This document shows positions 15,005 to 21,428 of a stretch of DNA of 21,428 nucleotides, in pieces. The DNA is from Syntrophomonadaceae bacterium (GTDB lineage Bacteria > Bacillota > Syntrophomonadia > Syntrophomonadales > Syntrophomonadaceae), in contig JAUNBV010000013.1 of NCBI GenBank assembly GCA_030526885.1, positions 1 to 21,428 on the forward strand, read 5' to 3'. The notes under the pieces are model-generated. The model saw only the letters and a program-made list of their open reading frames with translations. It was not told the origin of the DNA and ran no database searches. Numbering within the stretch: the stretch's first letter is position 1; every line of letters starts with the position of its first letter. The position numbers and the translations under genes were made by a program.

Positions 15005-15584
15005 CCAGAAGAAAAAAGCCGAGCTGGCAGCTATCCTGAGCGAGATGGATATAGAGGTGCTCAGCCTGGCGGAGGTGGGCGCTCTGCCGATGGTGGAGGA
15101 GGACGGCGACAGCTTCACCGCTAATGCGGTCAAAAAAGCGCTGCAGACGGCGCAGAACAGCGGCTACCTGAGCCTGGGCGATGATTCCGGCCTGGTGGTG
15201 GACGCGCTGGACGGCGCGCCCGGTATATATTCGGCCCGCTTTGCGGGCGAGGATGCCGACGATGCCCGCAATAACGCCAAATTGCTGGACATGCTGGCGG
15301 AAGTGCCGGACGAGCGGCGCACCGCGCGTTTTATCTGTGCGCTGGCCTTGGCTAACCCCGGGGGGAAATACTGGACGGTGGAGGGGCGCTGCGAAGGGCG
15401 CATAGATCGCGCCCCGCATGGTACCGCCGGTTTCGGCTATGACCCGCTGTTTATTCCTGCGGGACAGGATTTAAGCTTTGCCGCCATGGCGGCGGAGGAT
15501 AAGCATAGGATCAGCCATCGCGGCCAGGCGCTTAAGGAATTGAAACGGCTGTTGCCGCAGATTATGACGCAGTTGGAGGCATAG
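14979..15584 (+). CDS. rdgB: XTP/dITP pyrophosphatase (RdgB/HAM1 family)
   Basis: 201 residues. It removes non-canonical purine nucleotides (XTP, dITP, ITP) by cutting them to the monophosphate and pyrophosphate, which keeps them out of DNA and RNA. The substrate loop SHNQKKKAEL (7-16) fits the S/TxNxxK pattern. The catalytic segment GDDSGLVVDALDGAPGIYSAR (67-87) holds the Asp pair at 68-69. FGYDPLF (152-158) and SHRGQAL (179-185) complete the family signature. The ATG lies within rph, with GGGAGAGGA just upstream, and the stop directly abuts the next start. It is the counterpart of B. subtilis ysnA. Confidence 0.96.
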   Translation: MRLLIASHNQKKKAELAAILSEMDIEVLSLAEVGALPMVEEDGDSFTANAVKKALQTAQNSGYLSLGDDSGLVVDALDGAPGIYSARFAGEDADDARNNAKLLDMLAEVPDERRTARFICALALANPGGKYWTVEGRCEGRIDRAPHGTAGFGYDPLFIPAGQDLSFAAMAAEDKHRISHRGQALKELKRLLPQIMTQLEA

Positions 15585-16070
15585 ATGCGCATTGCGGCGG
15601 TTTCGGATACGCATGGGTTTACCGATAATATAATGCGGGAACTTACGGGATTGCCGCTGGATATGCTGCTGTTTTGCGGCGATCATTACCGCGACGGCCT
15701 GAAACTGGCGCGGCAGCTTGAACTGCCGGTATATGCCGTGACCGGCAACTGCGACGAACGCGAATTCAAGGCCCCCGCGCAGGAATGGCTGCGGCTTGAG
15801 GGGAAAAAGGTATGGCTTCTGCATGGTCACCAGTATAATGTCAAGCAGGGATTGGACCGCTTGTGGTACGCAGCCCGGGAAAAGGAAGCGGATATGGTTA
15901 TCTTCGGTCACACCCATGTGGCATATTGTGAGGAGGCGGAAGGGATATGGCTGCTCAATCCCGGCTGTGCCGGGGTGCTGTCCGCCTACCCCGGTTCAGG
16001 GCCGAGCTGGGCCCTGCTTGAGCTTCAAGACGGCCGTACCGATATTACCATCATGAAGTTTACCCGGTAG
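15585..16070 (+). CDS. YfcE/MJ0936-type metallophosphoesterase
   Basis: 161 residues. The five metal-site motifs of small calcineurin-like phosphodiesterases are all present: SDTHG (Asp8, His10), GDHYRDG (Asp33), GNCDE (Asn55), HGH (80-82) and GHTH (108-111), followed by NPGC at 125-128 where NPGS is usual. Members hydrolyse phosphodiesters with Mn or similar metals; the natural substrate is not settled. The ATG follows the rdgB stop with no gap, so the two are coupled. It is the counterpart of B. subtilis ysnB. It closes the housekeeping block before the gcv promoter. Confidence 0.92.
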   Translation: MRIAAVSDTHGFTDNIMRELTGLPLDMLLFCGDHYRDGLKLARQLELPVYAVTGNCDEREFKAPAQEWLRLEGKKVWLLHGHQYNVKQGLDRLWYAAREKEADMVIFGHTHVAYCEEAEGIWLLNPGCAGVLSAYPGSGPSWALLELQDGRTDITIMKFTR

Positions 16071-16102
16071 ATTATTTTGTCGGCCACGGGGCAGAAAAAC
16101 AT

Positions 16103-16130
16103 TTGGCATTGCGCCCGGTTCGTATATAAT
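16103..16130 (+). promoter_or_regulatory. Sigma-A-type promoter of the glycine cleavage operon
   Basis: TTGGCA at 16103-16108 and a perfect TATAAT at 16125-16130 are 16 bases apart. Transcription would begin near 16137, giving a leader of about 36 bases before gcvT. That leader is too short for a glycine riboswitch. Confidence 0.8.
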
Positions 16131-16172
16131 AGAAAAGCTTGAATATAAAAACTAAGCGGAGGAGGAAAAACG

Positions 16173-17276
16173 ATGGCGCTAAAAAGAACGCCGCTGTTTG
16201 AGTCGCACATCAAGGCGCAGGGCCGTATGGTGGATTTTGGCGGCTGGGAACTGCCGGTGCAGTATCAGGGTATCCTGAAGGAGCATGAGATGGTGCGCAC
16301 CAAGGCCGGCTTGTTCGACGTATCCCATATGGGTGAGGTAATCATTAAGGGTGAGGGCGCTCAGGACTTTATCCAGCGCCTGGTCTGCAATGAAGTCAAG
16401 AAGATGGCGGACAAGCAGGTCTTGTACAGTCCCATGTGCTATCCCACCGGCGGGGTGGTGGACGACCTTTTGATATATCGCTACCATCCCCAGCATTATC
16501 TGCTGGTGGTCAATGCTTCCAATACCGATAAGGACTTTGCCTGGATTATGGAACAGGCCCCGGTGGGACTGGATATCCAAAATGTATCATCGCAAATCGC
16601 GCAGTTGGCGGTACAGGGTCCGCTGGCGCAGCAGATCCTACAGGAACTGACCGATTTTGATCTGGAGGGGATAAAGTTCTTCTGGTTTGAGCCCTCGGTG
16701 ATGATCGGGGGGGTGGACTGTATCATGTCCCGTACCGGTTATACTGGCGAGGACGGCTTTGAACTGTACGTCCCCAATGCACAGGCCCCGGCGCTGTGGG
16801 AAAAGATACTTACTGCCGGCGGTGAACGCATCGCCCCCATTGGCCTGGGCGCGCGCGACAGCCTGCGCTTTGAGGCCAAGCTGCCGCTGTACGGACAGGA
16901 GATGGATCAGGATATCACCCCGCTGGAAGCGGGTCTGGGCTTCTTCGTGAAACTGGAGGGCGAGGACTTCATTGGCCGCGATGCCCTGATAAAACAAAAG
17001 CAAGCGGGGCTCAAACGCTCCCAGGCGGAATTCAGGATGGTGGAACGCGGCATCCCCCGCGCCCATTACGAGGTATGTAAGGATGGCCGGCCCATCGGCT
17101 TTGTTTCCAGCGGCCTGATGGCCCCGACCCTGGGCTCGAGTATCGGTCTGGCCCTCATCGACCATCAATACAACGCGCCGGGCGAGACCATCGATATCAT
17201 GATTAGAGATAAACCCGTCAAAGCCGAGATCGGCAAGGGGATATTCTATAAAAAGAAGACCAGGCAGGGACAATAA
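16173..17276 (+). CDS. gcvT: Glycine cleavage system T protein (aminomethyltransferase)
   Basis: 367 residues, normal length. It takes the aminomethyl group from the lipoyl arm of H protein, releases ammonia and passes the methylene carbon to tetrahydrofolate. Signature segments: N-terminal RTPLFESHIKAQGRMVDFGGW, then FDVSHMGEV (48-56), the folate-site region GGVVDDLLIYR (93-103), RTGYTGEDGFELY (187-199) and IGLGARDSLRFEA (223-235). It is the first gene of the operon, with a strong GGAGGAGG (16158-16165) and its own promoter. It is followed by gcvH 23 bases later. Assignment is firm. Confidence 0.97.
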   Translation: MALKRTPLFESHIKAQGRMVDFGGWELPVQYQGILKEHEMVRTKAGLFDVSHMGEVIIKGEGAQDFIQRLVCNEVKKMADKQVLYSPMCYPTGGVVDDLLIYRYHPQHYLLVVNASNTDKDFAWIMEQAPVGLDIQNVSSQIAQLAVQGPLAQQILQELTDFDLEGIKFFWFEPSVMIGGVDCIMSRTGYTGEDGFELYVPNAQAPALWEKILTAGGERIAPIGLGARDSLRFEAKLPLYGQEMDQDITPLEAGLGFFVKLEGEDFIGRDALIKQKQAGLKRSQAEFRMVERGIPRAHYEVCKDGRPIGFVSSGLMAPTLGSSIGLALIDHQYNAPGETIDIMIRDKPVKAEIGKGIFYKKKTRQGQ

Positions 17277-17299
17277 AAACTTTTAAGGGAGGAATCAGT

Positions 17300-17689
17300 A
17301 TGAACATTCCACAGGAACTGTATTATTCCAGGGAGCATGAGTGGGTAAGGGTAGAGGGCGAACAGGCTTTTATCGGTATCACCGATTTTGCCCAGGAGCA
17401 TTTGGGCGATATCGTATTCGTTGAACTGCCTGAATTGGAAGCCGAATTTGCGGCCATGGACGAAATCGGCGTCATCGAGTCGGTCAAAGCCGTTTCCCCG
17501 ATGAATACTCCGGTAGCGGGAGTTATCATTCAGGTCAACGAGGAACTGGAAAGCGCCCCCGAACTGCTCAATGAGGATTGTTACGCCCACTTCATCTGTG
17601 TGCTTAGGATGAGCGACGCGGCCGATCTGGACGACCTTATGAAGGCCGAGGCCTATGCTGCTTTCTGTGAGGAAGAGGAGGCGAAGTAA
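17300..17689 (+). CDS. gcvH: Glycine cleavage system H protein
   Basis: 129 residues, a full-length lipoyl carrier that shuttles the aminomethyl group between P, T and L proteins. The conserved opening YYSREHEWVRVEG and the segment GITDFAQEHLGDIVFVELPE are clear. The lipoylated lysine is Lys63 within IGVIESVKAVS. A ribosome site, AAGGGAGGAA, precedes the ATG. The stop codon TAA shares its last base with the ATG of gcvPA, so translation is likely coupled. Confidence 0.97.
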   Translation: MNIPQELYYSREHEWVRVEGEQAFIGITDFAQEHLGDIVFVELPELEAEFAAMDEIGVIESVKAVSPMNTPVAGVIIQVNEELESAPELLNEDCYAHFICVLRMSDAADLDDLMKAEAYAAFCEEEEAK

Positions 17690-19011
17690 TGCGATATACC
17701 CCGAACTCCGGGGATGTCGTGACTTCGATGCTGCATAGCATTGGGCTTTCGCGGCCGGAGGAGCTCTTTAGCGATATTCCCGATGAAATAAAGTTAAACC
17801 GGCCTTTGGAACTGCAGCCGGGTATGTCCGAGCTGGCGCTTCGGCGCGAATTGAAAAAGCTGGCGGACTTAAATGCCGATGGGCAGAATTATCCCTGCTT
17901 TTTAGGCGCCGGATGCTATGACCATTATATTCCGGCGGCAGTGGAGCAACTCTCCGCGCGCGCCGAGTTTTATACCGCTTACACCCCCTATCAGCCGGAA
18001 ATAAGCCAGGGCATCTTACAATCCATTTTTGAATATCAAAGCCTTATTTGCCGGCTTACCGGCATGGATGTGGCTAATGCTTCCGTGTATGACGGCGGGT
18101 CGGCCTTGGGCGAGGCCTGCAAGATGGCATGGGAGCAGAGCAAGCGCCGCCGCATCATCCTGCCGCCTACCCTGAACCCCGATTATGCTGAGATTGCCAC
18201 CACGTATTCCATCGTCAATGAAATGAAAATGTATCTGTTGCCCGATAACGGCAGCGGCGTCATCGACCTCAAAGCCCTGGAAGCGGCGGCCGATGACAGC
18301 ACTGCCGCAGTGGTAGTGCAATACCCGAATTTCTTCGGCCATCTGGAGGATATAGCCGCCATCGAAAAAATAGCGCATCGCGGCAAGGGCCTGTTGATAA
18401 TGGTGGTTGACCCTATCGCCTTGGCCTGCCTGAAAACGCCGGGGGCCTGGGGCGCGGATATTGCGGTCGGCGACGGCCAGCCGCTGGGCAATCCCATGAG
18501 CTTTGGCGGGCCGCACCTGGGCTTTATGGCCGTGACCAACAAACTGATGCGCAAGGTTCCCGGACGCCTGGTGGGGCAGACCACCGACCATCAGGGCCGC
18601 CGGGCATTTGTGCTTACCCTGCAGGCCCGTGAGCAGCACATCAGGCGGGAAAAGGCCAACTCCAACATCTGCTCCAATCAGGCCTTAAACGCGCTCACCG
18701 CCGCTATGTATATGGCTATGGTAGGCCCCGAGGGCCTGGCCGCGGTAGCGCGGCGCTCGCATGAGATGGCGGTCTACGCCGCGGGCGCAATGCGAAAGGC
18801 GGGTCTCAAATTAAGATATGACCAACCTTTCTTCCGTGAATTCGCGGTCGAGGTCAACGAACCCGGCACGGTAAATCAATATCTGCTGCAAAACGGCATC
18901 ATTGGCGGCTATGAGCTTAACGGAGCCCTGCTGTTTGCCTTTACCGAGAAACGCACCAAGGCCGAGATTGATGAGTTGGTAGATCTGTTAGGAGGTGTGG
19001 CTAATGCCTGA
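17689..19011 (+). CDS. gcvPA: Glycine dehydrogenase (decarboxylating) subunit 1
   Basis: 440 residues, the usual size of the N-terminal half of P protein in bacteria that split it. With subunit 2 it decarboxylates glycine using pyridoxal phosphate and loads the aminomethyl group on H protein. Family segments: YTPNSGDVVTSML near the start, FLGAGCYDHYIP (71-82), YTPYQPEISQG (98-108), ANASVYDGG (129-137) and the late REQHIRREKANSNICSNQ. The PLP-binding lysine is on subunit 2. The start shares one base with the gcvH stop, and the end overlaps gcvPB by 8 bases. Confidence 0.97.
   Translation: MRYTPNSGDVVTSMLHSIGLSRPEELFSDIPDEIKLNRPLELQPGMSELALRRELKKLADLNADGQNYPCFLGAGCYDHYIPAAVEQLSARAEFYTAYTPYQPEISQGILQSIFEYQSLICRLTGMDVANASVYDGGSALGEACKMAWEQSKRRRIILPPTLNPDYAEIATTYSIVNEMKMYLLPDNGSGVIDLKALEAAADDSTAAVVVQYPNFFGHLEDIAAIEKIAHRGKGLLIMVVDPIALACLKTPGAWGADIAVGDGQPLGNPMSFGGPHLGFMAVTNKLMRKVPGRLVGQTTDHQGRRAFVLTLQAREQHIRREKANSNICSNQALNALTAAMYMAMVGPEGLAAVARRSHEMAVYAAGAMRKAGLKLRYDQPFFREFAVEVNEPGTVNQYLLQNGIIGGYELNGALLFAFTEKRTKAEIDELVDLLGGVANA
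18990..18995 (+). promoter_or_regulatory. Ribosome binding site that sets the gcvPB start
   Basis: AGGAGG ends 8 bases before the ATG at 19004. It overlaps an in-frame GTG at 18995, which is therefore not the start. Confidence 0.8.
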
Positions 19012-20467
19012 ACTGCTGTTTGAAAAGGGCGTAAAGGGCAGCAACGCATTCACCCTGCCCCCATCCGAGCTGCCGGCGGACACCGGGGAATTCTCCCTGC
19101 CCGCAGAGCATCTGCGGGATTTGCCTCCCGCCATCCCCGAATTATCCGAGGTGGAAGTGGTGCGCCATTACATGGGGCTGTCGCATTTGGCTTATGGCGT
19201 GGATGACGGCATGTATCCCTTAGGCTCCTGTACCATGAAATATAATCCCAAAATCAACGAATGGGCTGCGCGACTGCCCGGTTTTGCCGATATCCACCCC
19301 TTGCAGCCGGAAAATTCGGTGCAGGGCGCTATGGCCATGCTGTATGAGCTGGAAGGGATGTTGAATGAGATTGGCGGCATGGACCGCTTTACCCTACAGC
19401 CTGCGGCCGGAGCCCATGGCGAATTTGTCGGTATCCGCATTATCCGCGCCTATCATATGCATCGCGACGATGACAAACGCACCGTTATTCTGGTGCCTGA
19501 TTCCGCTCACGGCACCAATCCCGCTACCGCCAGCGCGGCCGGGTTCAAGATGGTAGAGGTCAAATCCGACCCGCTGGGCATGGTGGACATGGACGACCTG
19601 AAGCATAAGCTCAACGACGAGGTAGCCGGCCTGATGCTGACCAATCCCAATACGTTGGGGCTGTTTGAAAAGAATATCGTGGAAATAGCGCGGCTGGTAC
19701 ATGAGGCCGGGGGGCTGCTGTATTATGACGGCGCCAACTTAAACGCCGTTATGGGGGTTTCCCGCCCCGGCGACATGGGCTTTGACATCGTGCATTACAA
19801 TCTGCATAAGACCTTTGCCACCCCGCACGGCGGCGGAGGCCCCGGTTCCGGGCCGGTGGGCGTAAAGGCGTTTCTGGCCGATTTCCTGCCCCGTCCCACA
19901 GTGGAATTGGGCGAGGACGGTAAATACTTCTTCGATTATGACCATCCCTTATCCATCGGCAAGGTCAAGAGTTTTTACGGCAATTTCGGGGTGATGGTCA
20001 AGGCCTATGCCTATATCAAGGCGCTGGGCGCCGAAGGCATAAAGGACGCCTGTGTGCAGGCGGTGCTGAACGCCAATTATCTGCGCCATCATTTGGCCGA
20101 CACGTATGATATACCCTATAACGTGCTGTGCAAGCATGAGTTTGTGGCCACTGCCCGGCGGCAGTTGGAGGAAAGCCATATCAGTACCATGGATATCGCC
20201 AAGCGGTTGATAGATTACGGTTATCATCCGCCCACGGTGTATTTCCCGCTGATCGTAAAGGAAGCCATGATGCTGGAGCCCACTGAAACGGAGAGCCGGG
20301 AACGGCTGGATGAATTTATTGCCGTGATGAAAAATATCGCGCGGGAAGCGAAGGAAACGCCGGATATCGTACACGCGGCCCCCACCCGTACCATTATTGG
20401 ACGGGTGGATGAAGTGACCGCGGCGCGCCATCCGGTGCTGAGTTATCAGGAGGAAAAACAGGCGTGA
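19004..20467 (+). CDS. gcvPB: Glycine dehydrogenase (decarboxylating) subunit 2
   Basis: 487 residues from ATG 19004. It is the PLP-carrying half of P protein: the lysine that binds the cofactor is Lys269 in NLHKTFATPHGGGGPG. Other family segments: DDGMYPLGSCTMKYNPKINE, LQPAAGAHGEFVGI, PDSAHGTNPATASAAGF, LTNPNTLGLFE and the C-terminal PTETESRERLDEFI. It forms an alpha2-beta2 enzyme with subunit 1. The stop TGA overlaps the GTG of lpdA by 4 bases, continuing the tight coupling. Confidence 0.97.
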   Translation: MPELLFEKGVKGSNAFTLPPSELPADTGEFSLPAEHLRDLPPAIPELSEVEVVRHYMGLSHLAYGVDDGMYPLGSCTMKYNPKINEWAARLPGFADIHPLQPENSVQGAMAMLYELEGMLNEIGGMDRFTLQPAAGAHGEFVGIRIIRAYHMHRDDDKRTVILVPDSAHGTNPATASAAGFKMVEVKSDPLGMVDMDDLKHKLNDEVAGLMLTNPNTLGLFEKNIVEIARLVHEAGGLLYYDGANLNAVMGVSRPGDMGFDIVHYNLHKTFATPHGGGGPGSGPVGVKAFLADFLPRPTVELGEDGKYFFDYDHPLSIGKVKSFYGNFGVMVKAYAYIKALGAEGIKDACVQAVLNANYLRHHLADTYDIPYNVLCKHEFVATARRQLEESHISTMDIAKRLIDYGYHPPTVYFPLIVKEAMMLEPTETESRERLDEFIAVMKNIAREAKETPDIVHAAPTRTIIGRVDEVTAARHPVLSYQEEKQA

Positions 20468-21428
20468 GAGCAGGACTTATCGTAATCGGAGGCGGGCCCG
20501 GCGGCTATGTGGCCGCAATCCGCGCCCGCCAGCTGGGGATGAGCGTGACCCTCATCGAAAGGGACGAGCTGGGGGGTACCTGCTTAAACCGCGGATGCAT
20601 ACCCACCAAAGCCTATTACCAACAGGCGGAGATACTGCGCACTCTGCGCGAGCTGGAAAGTTTCGGCATCAGCGGCGCGGAAGGAAAGCTGGACATGGCG
20701 GCGTCATTGGCGCGCAAGGACGGCATCGTGAACCGGATTACCGGCGGCGTGGCGAGCTTGCTTAAAGGGTACGATATCCCCGTGGTGCGCGGCTCAGCCC
20801 GTATCGTGGCGCCCGGTCGGGTGGCGGTGGGGGAGGAGGTACTGGAGGCGGAGCGCATCCTGATAGCCACCGGCTCGGTCAATCGCCCGTTGCCCATCCC
20901 CGGCGCGGAACTGCCCTGCGTGCTTGATTCTACCGGCCTGCTGGAACTGGACCATATCCCACCGCGCCTGGCCATCATTGGCGGCGGCGTCATCGGCATA
21001 GAGTTTGCCGGGATCTTTAGCTCATTTGGCTCGCAGGTGAGCGTTATCGAAGCCGCTAATGCCATCATATCCGGTCAGGACGGGGAGATAAGCAAGCGCC
21101 TGACCGCCTACTTGAAGCGGCAGAAGATAGATGTCCTTACCGACGCGAAGGTGGAGGGCATCGCGGCTGCGGCTGCCGGCGCGGGGGCGGTGTTAAGCGT
21201 GACTGACCGCAAGGGCACGCAGGAAATCGCGGCGGATATAGTGTTGCTGGCGGCGGGGCGTATGCCCTGCACCGAGGGCCTGGGGCTGGAAGCTGTGCAC
21301 ATCGCTATGGACGGCCCCTTTATCAAGGTCGATGACAAATATGAAACGTCCCAGCCCGGCATTTTTGCGGTTGGCGACGTGATACCCGGCCCCATGCTGG
21401 CGCATCTGGCCTCCGAGGAAGGCAAATG
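20464..21428 (+). CDS. lpdA: Dihydrolipoyl dehydrogenase, 3' end beyond window
   Basis: 321 complete codons are in the window, of about 450-470 expected; the frame is open at the right edge. It reoxidises the dihydrolipoyl arm of H protein with NAD, using FAD and a redox disulfide. Visible: the FAD-binding GGGPGGYVAA (9-18), the active disulfide GGTCLNRGCIPTKA with Cys40 and Cys45, the NAD-site IIGGGVIGIEFAGIF, and the FAD segment IFAVGDV near the edge. There is no N-terminal lipoyl domain. The start is GTG 20464, overlapping the gcvPB stop by 4 bases, with AGGAGG (20449-20454) upstream. The position makes it the dedicated L protein of this operon. Confidence 0.95.
   Translation, partial: MRAGLIVIGGGPGGYVAAIRARQLGMSVTLIERDELGGTCLNRGCIPTKAYYQQAEILRTLRELESFGISGAEGKLDMAASLARKDGIVNRITGGVASLLKGYDIPVVRGSARIVAPGRVAVGEEVLEAERILIATGSVNRPLPIPGAELPCVLDSTGLLELDHIPPRLAIIGGGVIGIEFAGIFSSFGSQVSVIEAANAIISGQDGEISKRLTAYLKRQKIDVLTDAKVEGIAAAAAGAGAVLSVTDRKGTQEIAADIVLLAAGRMPCTEGLGLEAVHIAMDGPFIKVDDKYETSQPGIFAVGDVIPGPMLAHLASEEGK

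Noticed and set aside
16131..16172. Glycine riboswitch before gcvT
   Set aside because: The leader after the promoter is about 36 bases, far too short for an aptamer.

Overview
The window looks like a piece of a moderately GC-rich chromosome from a Clostridia-like Firmicute. Every supported gene is on the + strand. Evidence for the lineage: an S-layer-homology (SLH) surface protein, two GerM-type lipoproteins, a gerM-rph-rdgB-phosphodiesterase block also known from Bacillus subtilis (gerM-rph-ysnA-ysnB), and a glycine decarboxylase split into gcvPA and gcvPB. No genus can be named from this sequence.

Region 1 (about 1-12570) is the end of a contractile injection system (eCIS-type) cluster with accessory genes. 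In order: the 3' part of an unrecognised protein with a Pro/Glu-rich linker; a DUF4255/Pvc16-type tail-terminator protein; a beta-rich carboxypeptidase-regulatory-like protein; a PAAR-like DUF4280 spike tip; a 976-residue four-helix membrane protein with a HAMP domain and a class III cyclase domain that has lost its catalytic residues; an SLH wall-binding protein; a GerM-like lipoprotein; a two-domain AAA+ ATPase of the Pvc15/Afp15 kind; and a 533-residue basic protein with glycine-zipper segments that could be cargo. Sheath, tube and baseplate genes are not in the window. If they exist they should lie to the left of position 1.

Region 2 (about 12570-13500) holds one small acidic protein, possibly of the YbjN / secretion-chaperone fold, with its own extended -10 promoter. 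A long hairpin terminator follows and seems to close the eCIS-associated region.

Region 3 (13494-16070) is housekeeping: GerM-like lipoprotein, a terminator, RNase PH, RdgB-type XTP/dITP pyrophosphatase and a YfcE-like metallophosphoesterase. The last three are overlapping or abutting genes.

Region 4 (16100-21428) is the glycine cleavage operon gcvT-gcvH-gcvPA-gcvPB-lpdA. It has a sigma-A-like promoter and a short leader with no room for a glycine riboswitch. lpdA runs off the right edge.

The most interesting idea is that this injection system is tied to the envelope of a Gram-positive-type cell. The tip gene is followed by a multi-helix membrane sensor with a dead cyclase domain, a wall-binding SLH protein and a lipoprotein before the ATPase. 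This is inferred from gene order and domain content only. No stretch longer than 300 bases lacks a gene; the longest gap is 13278-13493.
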